Source of the DNA: Adhaeribacter soli
GTDB lineage: Bacteria; Bacteroidota; Bacteroidia; Cytophagales; Hymenobacteraceae
Length of the DNA stretch: 64,000 bases
Direction: 5' to 3'
NCBI RefSeq assembly: GCF_008727925.1
Contig: NZ_VTWT01000003.1
Location: forward strand, 248,001 to 312,000
Part shown: one piece after another, positions 51,580 to 62,400 of the stretch
Numbering within the stretch: the first letter of the stretch is position 1
Layout: the number at the start of each line of letters is the position of its first letter
Notes under the pieces: generated by a model
The model's input: the letters and a program-made list of their open reading frames with translations, nothing else
What the model was told of the DNA's origin: nothing
Database searches by the model: none
Program-made: the position numbers and the translations under genes

Positions 51580-51804
51580 GGACAGGTCGCGACCCAATGC
51601 TGTCAACTTAAGAAAAGTAACGTCATTTCGAGCGAAGCCGAGAAAACTTATGGGAATTACAATGGGCTGGCGAGCGTAGCAAGACAGGCCTTACAATAAA
51701 ATCTATCTGGAATGGCCCCATAAGCTCCCTCAACTTCGTTCGGGATGACGCAATATTTCAATTCATTTTTTCTTAAGTTGACGGCATTGGGTCGCGACCT
51801 GTCC
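51580..51804. mobile_element. MITE-like element inserted in a palindrome downstream of polA
   Basis: The 37-base arms 51580-51616 and 51768-51804 are reverse complements with one mismatch. The outer 15 bases of each arm are the two halves of the palindrome GGACAGGTCGCGACCTGTCC, which occurs uninterrupted at 63520-63539. The inner part begins CAATGCTGTCAACTTAAG and ends with its near-complement, so it behaves like terminal inverted repeats, flanked by a duplicated GGTCGCGACC. Inside is a third inverted pair (CGTCATTTCGAGCGAAG and a relative of its complement). No transposase is encoded, so it is non-autonomous. Confidence 0.75.
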
Positions 51805-51880
51805 GCAAACGCCGTGACCCGATGCAAAACGCCCTGAGCAGCCCGTAAAACAGTAGGTTTTATGCTGAAAAAGTAAACGT

Positions 51881-52426
51881 ATGAATTTTAAACACGTCTT
51901 TAAGATTTCCCTGTTGCTATTGCTGGGCTTTATGTATCTGGGTTTTAAACCGGCTGCTAGGGAGAAAGCTAAAACCGACGAACAGGTTTTGATCGAGCTT
52001 ATCCTGCACCGGGGCTTGGTGGAGCGGGATAAAGTAGCAGATTACCGTTTATTCAAAAACAAAAAGAAGTTCTATATCAGCCGCCGCGTTTATGAATCCG
52101 TTTTTAGTGAGCTGGATGCTGACTTTGTGTTTGCGGATTATGCAGCGGAACGTTTCCCTAAGAGAGTTGGTAAAATAAAAATAGCAGCCCTCACAGAAGA
52201 AGAGTTGCAGAAAAAAGCTGATAAAAAAGGCGATTTCCTGTATCTGAGTATCAGCGATATTAAAATTGAAGGCGATCGTGCCCAGATCGGATTATCTTTA
52301 AACTGGAAGGTTTCTAAAAATACCAAAGGTATTATCCATATGAGTGGTGGAGGCTATATCCTGGAATATGTAAAGGAAAACGGCCAATGGAAGTTTAACC
52401 GGGAACTCCGGAACTGGATTTCCTGA
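51881..52426 (+). CDS. Hypothetical exported protein
   Basis: A 181-residue protein with an N-terminal hydrophobic signal (FKISLLLLLGFMYLGF) and a basic, mixed alpha/beta mature part (LIELILHRGLVERDKVADYR, FLYLSISDIKIEGDRAQIGL, GGYILEYVKENGQWKFNREL). The end, a strand-turn-strand with W-x-F, is like many small periplasmic proteins of the NTF2/cystatin-like kind, but I cannot assign a family. Possibly a periplasmic or membrane-anchored protein. Monocistronic, with a strong terminator. Confidence 0.82.
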   Translation: MNFKHVFKISLLLLLGFMYLGFKPAAREKAKTDEQVLIELILHRGLVERDKVADYRLFKNKKKFYISRRVYESVFSELDADFVFADYAAERFPKRVGKIKIAALTEEELQKKADKKGDFLYLSISDIKIEGDRAQIGLSLNWKVSKNTKGIIHMSGGGYILEYVKENGQWKFNRELRNWIS

Positions 52427-52485
52427 AGTTATATCAACGATTTACAATTAAGAAAACAGTACGGGTTTGATCAGGAAAACCGCAC

Positions 52486-52518
52486 AAAAAAGCGAAGGCT
52501 AAAACCTTCGCTTTTTTT
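52486..52518 (+). terminator. Rho-independent terminator after the 181-residue protein gene
   Basis: Perfect 13-bp stem AAAAAAGCGAAGG / CCTTCGCTTTTTT with a 6-base loop, 59 bases after the stop. Confidence 0.93.
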
Positions 52519-52766
52519 ATAGGAAGCAAACGGATGATTATGGCTGAGGCGTAAAGATGTAATCTCAATTACAGAAACAGGGAAACCATTAATGGTATCT
52601 TTCTCGGCCATGGAAAGAACCAACCTGGTGCTTCATAACTCAGCAAGTTTGAAATCACGATGCTCCCCATCTGCCATTAATCAAATCATCGATTCATTGT
52701 TTTGAAAGTTTTAAGCTTGTTTCTGCGGCAGCCCAAATCCCCTGCAGCGGGCGAATGCCTCCGGCC
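52519..52766. other. Gene-free stretch
   Basis: About 250 bases between the terminator and the convergent lipoprotein gene. No reading frame, hairpin or repeat was recognised. Confidence 0.5.
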
Positions 52767-53249
52767 TTACTGCGCACTAAAAGTAGCTACGAACTTGTTA
52801 GTGCTGGTGCCGGCGGTTTGAGTACGGCTCAGCACCATGGTAGTAGCGCTTAAAGATTCAACATCGAAGTCGCCGGAGATCAGAGAAAGCGTAGGAGTAG
52901 GAATTACCAGGTTTATCTTAGTCTCGTTCTCTTTAAATTCCCAGGTTCCCTGCGAGGCGCCGGGTTGCGAACAAGTCATGGGGCCTTCTTCTACCGTAAC
53001 CGTACTATCAGCATTGAATTTGTAAAGATCGTCTTTATTGCAGGCCGGAAACAAAGGGTTGCTCAGAAAGTCGTTTCCATTATTGGTTAACGAAGCTAGT
53101 TTCCATTTTTTACCCGTCAGCATTTGGGTTTTGGCCGATGGCTCCGGCGCGGTTGGCTGGGGCTTATTATTATCATCATCGTCGTCTTTGCTGCACGAAG
53201 TAAAGCCCAGGCAGGTACCCAGCACCAGCAGCAGTAAATATCTTTTCAT
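52767..53249 (-). CDS. Lipocalin-like lipoprotein
   Basis: A 160-residue lipoprotein with lipobox GFTSC (about residues 16-20), directly followed by SKDDDDDNNK, the acidic kind of segment that serves as a surface-export signal for lipoproteins in several Bacteroidota. The mature part resembles the lipocalin-like family of the phylum: MLTGKKWKLASLTNNG, a Cys pair (FPACNKDDLYKFNADSTVTV and GPMTCSQPGASQGTWEFKEN), and short beta strands. A small surface or periplasmic binding protein; ligand unknown. Confidence 0.82.
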   Translation of the reverse strand: MKRYLLLLVLGTCLGFTSCSKDDDDDNNKPQPTAPEPSAKTQMLTGKKWKLASLTNNGNDFLSNPLFPACNKDDLYKFNADSTVTVEEGPMTCSQPGASQGTWEFKENETKINLVIPTPTLSLISGDFDVESLSATTMVLSRTQTAGTSTNKFVATFSAQ

Positions 53250-53355
53250 AAAGGATTTCTTTTAGTTTTTGCCTAAATATACAAAATTTCAAAGGCTTTG
53301 TTAAAAACTTTGCGAAGCTTGTTGCGGAGCCAAAAGAAAATTTGCAGGTCAATAA

Positions 53356-53383
53356 AAAAAGCTACCCCTAAAGGTAGCTTTTT
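53356..53383 (-). terminator. Terminator of the FadL/GDSL operon
   Basis: Stem AAAAAGCTACC / GGTAGCTTTTT with a 6-base loop, 24 bases after the stop of the GDSL hydrolase gene on the minus strand; symmetrical A and T tracts allow both directions. Confidence 0.88.
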
Positions 53384-53406
53384 CTGAGGTTTATAAAGGT
53401 CAAAGC

Positions 53407-54783
53407 CTACGGGAATAGAACAGTGTTGTAATTTGTTTCATTAACCGTTGGAATGCTGGACTTATATTTCTCGTTTATCGCTTTAATGAATTCATTTGCT
53501 ACGATAGCATTTCCACGAGGTGAGAAATGGAGGCCATCAAGGCTGAAAATGTTTCCGGTTACCAGTGCCGTGTTGTAAGTAACCTGATTTCTGCTGATTC
53601 CGCCAGCTATCTCGTTAAGGATAGAATAAGCATCCACGAAGGCCAGGCTATTCGGTTTTGCAGCATTTGCATTATCAACCAGCCTTTTAAGTGCTTCATT
53701 GTAATCCGCAACTGCATTTCTAATGGCATCAATCTCAGGTTTGGAGAGCACCAGGTTATCCGGGATTGGAGTTCTGGAGCCAAGTCCCTGACATTTAATA
53801 GCTGACGAAGCTGGTAAAAGAATTAACTCTTCCGAGGTTATTGGTCTTACCGTTCCATCTTCCACAACCATAAATGGATTTTGGCCAACTTTAAAGTTAA
53901 CAGCACCGCGGTAAGCTGCTTTAAGCGAATCGGCTTGGCCTTGGCGCTTCAGCACTAAGCCATTATAAGGAACTGTTGTGAAAAAGGGAGCTTTAGTCAG
54001 GTCCGGAATATTAGCAATTACACCTTTAACATTTTTTAATGCCATGGCATTAATTATCTGATTAATTGCAAATTCGAAATTGGCTTTTGGAGTAATAATC
54101 TCATCACCGTCTCCCCCTTGAGTAGCATACCCGAGCACATCATTATTCCCGATCCATAGTGAAAGGAAAGTAGGGTTTTGTGCCATTGCCTGTTCTAGAA
54201 TTGTTACTGAGGGCGATGCAGCGAATCGAACAAAGAATGGGTTAGCTGTACGAGGATTTGCAAATATCCCCATAGGGTCACCATAATTCGGAGCAATCAG
54301 GTGAAAAGATTTAGCTCCCGGAACACCCAAATTATTATATGGGCCTTGATTAGTTGGGGCAAATTTTACAAATAACTCTTGGGCGGTATAGGTAGTTGAC
54401 CCGGAAACCACCGGGCTTAAAGAAGTACCCATGCAGTCGGTTACAGAGGCTAATTTAAGTCGGTGGTCAAGTATGATGTTGCTCCCGTTAATTTTGGGAG
54501 AACTGGCTTCTACAGCCTCTGCCAGTAATGGCTGCCGGAATTCCCCGCCCCCGACCAGTTTAAATTGTTGCGCTAAGATGTTTGGATAGGAAACCTCCTG
54601 GCCTCCCCGGTACAATGCACCATCGGCAAAGCCTGCTGTCAAAGAGTTACCTAAAGAGACGTAACGCTCAAAATTTGCTTCCCCGGCACTTGCTTTCGGC
54701 GCATCTATTTCGGGTTTGCAGCTGCTTAAGAAAGCGGCCAAAGCCAGTGCCGCCAGTCCTGATTTGTATAAAAACTTATTCAT
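53407..54783 (-). CDS. SGNH/GDSL hydrolase family lipoprotein
   Basis: A 458-residue lipoprotein (lipobox AFLSSC near residue 22) of the SGNH/GDSL esterase-lipase superfamily. Block I is YVSLGNSLTAGF (GNSL replacing the usual GDSL, with the nucleophilic Ser kept), block III is LWIGNNDVLGY (Asn of the oxyanion hole), and block V is SLDGLHFSPRGNAIVANEF (catalytic Asp and His). Long insertions separate the blocks, as is common in this phylum. It probably hydrolyses esters, such as lipids, at the cell surface or in the periplasm. It follows the FadL-type porin gene by 14 bases, suggesting that released fatty acids enter through the porin. Confidence 0.9.
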   Translation of the reverse strand: MNKFLYKSGLAALALAAFLSSCKPEIDAPKASAGEANFERYVSLGNSLTAGFADGALYRGGQEVSYPNILAQQFKLVGGGEFRQPLLAEAVEASSPKINGSNIILDHRLKLASVTDCMGTSLSPVVSGSTTYTAQELFVKFAPTNQGPYNNLGVPGAKSFHLIAPNYGDPMGIFANPRTANPFFVRFAASPSVTILEQAMAQNPTFLSLWIGNNDVLGYATQGGDGDEIITPKANFEFAINQIINAMALKNVKGVIANIPDLTKAPFFTTVPYNGLVLKRQGQADSLKAAYRGAVNFKVGQNPFMVVEDGTVRPITSEELILLPASSAIKCQGLGSRTPIPDNLVLSKPEIDAIRNAVADYNEALKRLVDNANAAKPNSLAFVDAYSILNEIAGGISRNQVTYNTALVTGNIFSLDGLHFSPRGNAIVANEFIKAINEKYKSSIPTVNETNYNTVLFP

Positions 54784-54797
54784 GGTCTTTTCTGGAA

Positions 54798-56030
54798 TTA
54801 AAATTTATAACTAAGCGCTAAACCCGGAATGTAAACATTGGTTTTGTAAGTGCCCGCAATGCCGCCGGATTTATCGGCCTCATCGAAACGTTCTTCCTTG
54901 GTAATGTACAGGAACGAAGCATCTACCTGGAACTTGTCGCTGAACTTGTAGCCCAGGCCGCCGGAAATTCCGATCGCATTTGCATCCGGCGTTTCCGGGG
55001 TCAGGTAGCCGGCCTGCACCGGGGTATTGTCGTAGTAACCACCGGCCCGCAAAGCAAAAGCATCGGTAACCTGGTATTGTGCGCCTAAGCGGTAAATGTA
55101 AACGTCTTCGTAATTCCGGGCGCTTTCGGTAAAATTATTGCCGCCCACGGCTTCCTTAAAATCAAAGCGTAACTTTTCGTAAGCGCTCCAGTTTACCCGC
55201 TGCACATCGGCGGCAAGGGTAAGTTTTTCGGTCGGCTTAAATCCTAGTCCTAAAGTAATGTTGCTGGGCAGTGGTAAGGTGGCGTCAAATTCCGTATTCG
55301 GGAACCGGTTTGCCAAACTCGGAGCCACTTTGTTGGTTACATCGCCGCCCTCTACCTCCATTTCTACTTTAGAACGGTAAGTAACGCCCACCGAAAGCTT
55401 CTCGGTTGGCTGAAAGAAGATACCGGCATTAAAACCGAAGCCGCTGGCCCGGCCGTCCAGCTCTATGCTGCCTTCTTCGCCTTGCCCGTTCTGCACCGGC
55501 AGGTTTCGCTTCAGGTTTACCATGCCGGTAGAGTACACAAAGCCGGCGCCAATACCAACTTTATCGCCGATCTTATAACTTACCGTCGGCTGAATAAAGA
55601 TGGCCTGCAACGTAAGCTCATTCAAGCCAAACCGGCCGATCCATTGGTTGCCCCATTTTACGCTGCTGCCGAAAGGCGTATAAACCCCCAGTCCGAATTT
55701 CAGCGGGCTTTCGTCTTTTCCATAAACGCCGTAGCCGGCAAAGGGCGTCCCCAGCGGGTTGTCGCTCTCGGCGGTGGCATTTCCGGGGGCTTTCTCGAGG
55801 TAGGCAATTTTAGAAATAATGCCGCTTACCCCAATCTGGAAGCCATTTTCCCGAAGGTGGCTCATGGCGCCGGGGTTAAAGAAAACGCTTGCTTCATCCA
55901 GGGCCAGGCCTGTGCCGGTGTGCCCCATTCCGATTTGCTTCTGCCCCTGCAGGTTCACCTGGAAACCGCCGGCCTGCGCTGCTCCGGAAAGCAATACGCT
56001 ACCCAGCACAGCCATTAATTTACGTTTCAT
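54798..56030 (-). CDS. OmpP1/FadL family outer-membrane transporter
   Basis: A 410-residue outer-membrane beta barrel of the OmpP1/FadL/TodX family, transporting long-chain fatty acids or other hydrophobic compounds. Signal peptide about 1-20 (LLSGAAQA), then the family N-terminal hatch region GGFQVNLQGQKQIGMGHTGT with ALDEASVFFNPGAMSHL, barrel strands throughout (FGLGVYTPFGSSVKWGNQWI, NAGIFFQPTEKLSVGVTYRS), and a C-terminal aromatic residue (GLALSYKF), as expected for outer-membrane insertion. First gene of a two-gene operon with a GDSL hydrolase 14 bases downstream. Confidence 0.93.
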   Translation of the reverse strand: MKRKLMAVLGSVLLSGAAQAGGFQVNLQGQKQIGMGHTGTGLALDEASVFFNPGAMSHLRENGFQIGVSGIISKIAYLEKAPGNATAESDNPLGTPFAGYGVYGKDESPLKFGLGVYTPFGSSVKWGNQWIGRFGLNELTLQAIFIQPTVSYKIGDKVGIGAGFVYSTGMVNLKRNLPVQNGQGEEGSIELDGRASGFGFNAGIFFQPTEKLSVGVTYRSKVEMEVEGGDVTNKVAPSLANRFPNTEFDATLPLPSNITLGLGFKPTEKLTLAADVQRVNWSAYEKLRFDFKEAVGGNNFTESARNYEDVYIYRLGAQYQVTDAFALRAGGYYDNTPVQAGYLTPETPDANAIGISGGLGYKFSDKFQVDASFLYITKEERFDEADKSGGIAGTYKTNVYIPGLALSYKF

Positions 56031-56489
56031 AGTTTTAGAAAAAGTTATATGCTCACCGGCTAAAGTAAAAAATAATTTCAGATAAAACAGAGTTTCCGCC
56101 TTTAATTAATTCGGTATGCCTAACAAATAAGGTATTGTTCATAAAATCTGAAGCCGCGGCTAAGTTTTTTTTAAAAATTTATAAATAGGATTATTTTATC
56201 CGGTATTTGATTATCCGGATTCCTTGCCTCGCTTTCAGGATGGCAGGCATTGTTGAAGAAGAGTGAAAATGATAGTCTTTTTATAGGGTAAATTATATAT
56301 AGAAGGGTTGGTTTATATACTGGAGAACGGATAAGGAGTGTTGTCAATATTGTATATTATAAAGGCCTTGAGGAATTTTGTAGCCGTTAGTATTCTGATT
56401 GTCAGGTTAAAGTGAATCGTGAGACTTGTTTTGATGTCAACGGATGCTTACATTTAAACACTTATCAGTCACCCTGTATTACCTAACCT
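56031..56489. other. 459-bp AT-rich intergenic region between divergent genes
   Basis: Between the FadL operon (minus) and the 2304-residue protein gene (plus), so both promoters should be here. The middle part is very AT-rich. No convincing promoter pair, small gene or repeat was recognised. Confidence 0.5.
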
Positions 56490-59400
56490 ATGAAAAAACG
56501 CATACGAAAACTTCTGGCTTTATGCGGCCTGCTGGCCTGCAGCCATTTGGGCTTTGCCCAGTACAACCCCAACCTGCAGTTCAATGCCGGCAACCCCCGC
56601 AACCTCAACACCACCGCCGATACGGCTACGGTGGGGTGGCTGGCAATTACGGCCGGCGGCGAAGCTACCAACAGCTGGAGCGCTGTGCAGGCGCTGCCCT
56701 TCAATTTTGCTTTCTATGGCAACCCGGTTACCAATTTTAAAGTGAGCCGCAACGGTTTACTTACCTTTAACACGGCCACGGCCTTGCTGCCCAACAACAA
56801 CGCCGACCTGCCTACCAACCTGCTGCCCGACAAAACCATTGCCAGCTTCTGGGATTCGTTTTCGGCAGCAGCGCCTTTGCCGGCCAATTCAAAGATCTAT
56901 ACCCGCGTATTCGGCCCGGCCGGCTCGCGGCAGCTTTGGGTAAAGTGGATCAATTACGAGATCGGGAATCCGGTTTGCGCCTTTGCCAACTTTGCCTGCG
57001 TGCTCGAAGAAGGCACCAATAAAGTGTACATGATCGACATGAACTACAGCAGCGCGGCCAACGTAACGGCTACCATCGGTTTGCAGAATACCAGCAGCCA
57101 TGCCATTCAGTTCGGTTCCAGCACTTTCGGCTTTTTCAGTACCAATTCCGGGCCTGCCGCCGCCGATAACGATTATTACGAGTTCACGCCGCAGGTTACT
57201 TCCGATGCCGGCGTGCTCTCCATCGATGCGCCTACCGTGCCTTTTGGTTCTGGTATTTCCAACGTGGTGGTAACGCTTAAAAACTTCAGCCAGTCCACGC
57301 TCAGCAACGTAACCGTAAAGTGGAAAGTAAACAATGTGCAGCAGCCCGATTTTGTGTATAACGGCAGCATTGCCCCGAACACTACTTTAAGCAACGTAAA
57401 CATCGGCTCCTTTAACTTTGCCGATGGCGCTACCTATAGCATCGAGGCCGAAACGTTCAGTCCGAACAGTTCTTCCGACATTAATCCGGCAAACGATAAA
57501 GCCACCAAATCGGTGTGCCCGATGCTGCTCGGGAATTACGTGATCGGGGGCGTAACCGGCCGGTTCAATACCATTACCGAAGCGGTGAACATGCTGCACT
57601 GTGCGGGCGTGGAAACAGCCGTGAAATTTACTCTTGCTCCAGGAACCGGTCCTTTTAACGAAAGCGTTTCCATTAATCCTATTTACGGCGCTTCCGGCAA
57701 AAACACCATCACCTTCGACGGCGGCACTACCACGGAGAAAGTTACCAGCACCGGATTATATACTTTCCGCTTAAACGGCGCCGACCACATTGTTCTTCAG
57801 AACCTGACCATTGAGAACCTGAACCCCACTACGTCCAGCAACATTCTGCTGGTTAGTCAGGCCGACAGCAACATCATCCGCAACAATGTCATTCAGGTTA
57901 AAACTGGTGGAACCGGTACCAACGTATTCGCCGGTATTACCTTAGGTACTACCAATTTTACCGGAACGCCAAACAACGGTAGCTTTAACCGGATCGAAAA
58001 CAACGAAATCGAGAACGGTACTTACGGCATAATAATGCGGGCTGTTGCCGGCGGTCTTGATTCCAGAAACCGCCTTGTGGGCAATACTATTACCGGTGCC
58101 GGAACAGCAGCTATTCTCAGCGCATACCAGCAAATGCCCTATATTCAGAAGAATATTATTCAGCTCGTAACTGGCGCTACGAATGCTACCGGTATTCAAT
58201 CCGATAATAACGATAACTTCGAAATTTCTTTTAATACAGTCAGAAATTTCAGCGGCAGAGGTATTGCAGTTAGCAATGGTAATACAATTAGCGGAGGAGT
58301 AAACAGCCGGGCAAAGATTGTAAATAACATGCTGAGCTCCGCGCCAGGTTCGTTTGGCGACGGAATAGGCTTTAATTCGGCTTCTTCATTTATCGATATC
58401 CTGCACAACAGTATTAGTATAAATGGGGGCAATGGCGACGGAATTTTTATCAATAGCGGAACTTCTATTACCGTAAAAAATAACTCTATTGCCCTCTTCA
58501 ATCCTACCGGCACTTTCAGCCGGGCCCTCTGGGGGGGCGCCAGCGTTTCTTTTGCGGCCTTCGATCATAATAATTTCTTTGTTACCGGTGGTGGCAATAT
58601 AATCCGGCTGAATAATACGGATCTGACTCCTTCAACCTACAAGGGTTTTGCCGGGTTTAATGCTAATTCGCAAGATGGTAACCCGGGCTACCTCGATCCG
58701 GTTAACGACCTGCATGCCATTACCCCGCAACTGAATAATAAAGGCGACAATACTGTAGCCGTTACTACCGACATCGACGGCGAGGCCCGTCCGGCTACGG
58801 TTGGCGGCCAGGTAGATATCGGGGCCGATGAGTTTACCGTATTTCCGAACGATGTGGCCGTTACCGCCCTGGTGGCACCAGGCCTGAACGGCCGCCAGTT
58901 TACTTCCAAAAGCCTTACCGCAGCTCAGGACGTAACCATAAAAGTAGTGAATACCGGCGGTACGGCGCTCAGCAACATTCCGGTGTATTACAGCCTGAAC
59001 GGCGTAGTTTCGGCCGTTGAAACCATTCCGGGGCCGCTGAGCCCGGGCACCAGCACCAACTATACCTTTACGGCTAAAGCCAATATGGCTGCCGTAGGAA
59101 CCTACAACATAAACGCCTTTGCTGCCTTAACCAACGATGATGACCGGAGTAACGATACTTTGGGCATATTACAGGTGAAGCAGCTGGAGAATGCACCGGT
59201 GCTGGTTTTTCCGGTAGCCGAAGATTTTGAAGCTGTGCCAACGCTTGTGCTGAAAGACAATCAGGTTGGCGTACCCGGCGCCGAGCGTTTCGATTATGAG
59301 AATAATTCGGCCGATGGTCGCTTCCGGAGTTTTGCCGGAACCGGCTTTGCCAAAAGCGGTACCCGTGCTGTCACTTTCGATAGGGTCGGTTTTACAGGGG

Positions 59401-62400
59401 GAACAACTCCGGTAAATTACCTGCTCCTTACCCTGAACCTTTCCAATTATACCACTACCGATGTACTGATGCTGGATTTTGCTTATGCTTACCATACCAC
59501 TTCTACTATCGATAACCCTCAGAGCCGGGTTTGGGTAAGAGGCAACGATACCGCTCCGTGGGTGGAAGTGTATAATTTGTTTGCCAATAAGATCGGGGCC
59601 GGTAATTATAAGCCGGTAACCAACGTGAATATGTCGGCTGCCCTGGCTGCCGCCGGACAAACCTATAGCGCCAGCACGCAGATCCGGTTCGGGCAATCCG
59701 GTACCGGTTCTGCCACCAGCACTACCTGTTGCAACGGTACCAGCTTCGACGATATTGCAGTGCGGAAGCTGTTGCAGACCGACCTGAGTGTTACTGCTTT
59801 GTTGAAGCCGGTAGCCAATGCCTGTGGCGACAGCACCCAAACGGTATCGGTTACGGTTAAAAACCTGGGAGTTGCTTCCAAATCGAATATTCCGGTTACC
59901 GTTAATGTAACCGGACCGGTAACCGCTACCCTGAACGCCACCATTCCTGGTCCGCTTACTACCGACCAGGCCATTACCATTCCTCTAGGCACTCTGAATA
60001 CCTATGCCGGCGGCAGCTACCGGTTCAAAGCGTACACCAGCATGGCCAACGACGAAGACCTGCGCAACGATACCCTGACCACTACCTTGTTCCTGAACGC
60101 CATCCCAACCATGCCGGTGGCTACAAACGCTACTACCTGCGAAGGCGAAAGTGCGGTGCTTCAGGTTAGCGGTACGGCCGATAGCTATAATTTCTATGCG
60201 GCTAAAACCGGCGGCGCTGTATTAGTGAATTCGGCAGCGGGTACGTTTACAACGCCACCCCTAACGGCAACTACTACCTATTACGCATCCTCGGTTAATT
60301 CTACAGTTGCGGAAGTAGGTCCGAAAGACATGAACATAGGCGTAGGCGGAAGCGTTACACAGTTCGATGCCGGGCTGGAATTTAATGTACTCCGGGAGCT
60401 GATCCTGGATTCGGTTTTTGTCTATCCGGCTTCGGCAGGAAACGTGAAAATAAACCTGCTTAATGCCTCCAACGTGGTAATTGCCACCCAAACGGTAGCT
60501 GTAACCACACCAAATCTTAAAACGCCTATTCCGCTGAACTTCCGCATTCCGGCCGGCAACGGGTATAAACTGAATGCGCAGGGAAGTACAGTTACAGCCT
60601 TGTTCCGGAACACCAACGGTGCTATATATCCTTACCAGATCCCGCAGGCGCTTTCCATTACCGGCGGTACCTTTGGCGTAGGCCCGTTCTACTACTTCTT
60701 CTACGATTGGCAGGTAACCGTGCTGGAGTGTGAAAGCAAGCGCGTAGCCGTTACTGCAACGGTAACTCCTCGTCCGGTAGTAAACCTGGGTGCCGATATC
60801 CGCGATTGCAGCGGCGGTCCGGTTACACTGGATGCCGGAAACGCTGGTTTAGGATATGCATTCCAATGGTCCCAGGGCGGCACGGCACAGACTTTTTCAG
60901 CTACCACTTCCGGTCAGTATTGGGTTAAAGTGACCAACCCGATAACCGGCTGCTTCAAAACCGATACCATCAATGTATTCATCGGAACTTCGCCGGTAGT
61001 GGATCTGGGAGCCGACATTACTTCATGCGGAGTAGTTATGCTGGATGCCAGTAATGCCGGAACCGGTTTCGACTACAGCTGGTCGAACGGCCTGGCTACG
61101 CAAACCATTGGCGTAACTACTTCCGGAACGTACTCGGTAACGGTAACCAACCCGGCTACCGGTTGCAGCACCACCGATCAGATACAGGTAACCATTAACC
61201 AGAGACCAACGGTAAGCTTAGGCGCCGATAAAGTGCAGTGCGGCGGCACCGTAACTCTCGATGCAGGGAATGCCGGTTCCGGTTTTTCTTACCTCTGGTC
61301 TACAGGCGGCACCACGCAAACGGTAGGGGCAGCAACTTCCGGCCAGTACTGGGTGCGCGTAACGAACCCGGCTACCGGTTGCTTTAGTACCGATACTGTA
61401 AACGTAACGATCAATGCTGCTCCGGTAGTGGATCTGGGTGCGGACGTAATCCAGTGCGGCGGCACGGCTACCTTAGATGCAGGCAATCCGGGCTTTACCT
61501 ATCTTTGGTCGAATGGCGCTACTACCCAAACCATTAATGCAACTGCTTCCGGAACGTATTCGGTAACGGTAACCAATCCGGCAACCAACTGCAGCAGTAC
61601 CGACCAGGTGCAGGTAACCATTAATGCCTTGCCGGTAGTAAACCTTGGCGCCGATATAAACCAATGCGGCGGAACGGCTGCTTTAAATGCCGGCAATGCA
61701 GGCATGACGTATCTGTGGTCTACCGGCGCTACCACGCAATCGGTTTCTGCAGCCACTACCGGCCAGTTTTGGGTAAAAGTTACGAATCCAACAACCGGCT
61801 GCTTCAGTTCCGATACCATTAACGTAACCATCAACAACAAACCAGTGGTGAACTTAGGCCCGGCTATTTCCCAGTGCGGCGGCACGGCCACGCTCGATGC
61901 CGGTAATGCCGGTTCCGGTTTCACATATTTATGGTCTACAGGGGCAACTTCCCAAACCGTTAATGTGAGCACCAGTGGCACCTATTCGGTAACGGTAACC
62001 AACCCGGCAACCAACTGCAGCGAAACCGCTCAGGTACAGGTAAGCATCAATTCTGTGCCGGTAGTAAACCTGGGCCCTGATGTAACGCAGTGCGGCGGTT
62101 CGGTAACCCTGAATGCCGGCAATACCGGTTCAGGCTTTAACTTCCTGTGGAATACCGGCGCTACTACCAATACCATTTCGGCTGCAGCAACCGGTAAATA
62201 CTGGGTGCAGGTAACCAACCCAACGGGTAATTGCGTGGCTACCGATACCGTTAATGTGCTTATTAATCCACTTCCGGTGGTTGCCGTTTCTACCAGCAAA
62301 GCGCCAACCATCTGCCAGGGAGACAGCGTGCTGCTCACCGCCAGTGGCGCCGGTCCTTTCCTGTGGTCGAATGGGGCAACTACGCAGGCCATTAAAGTGA

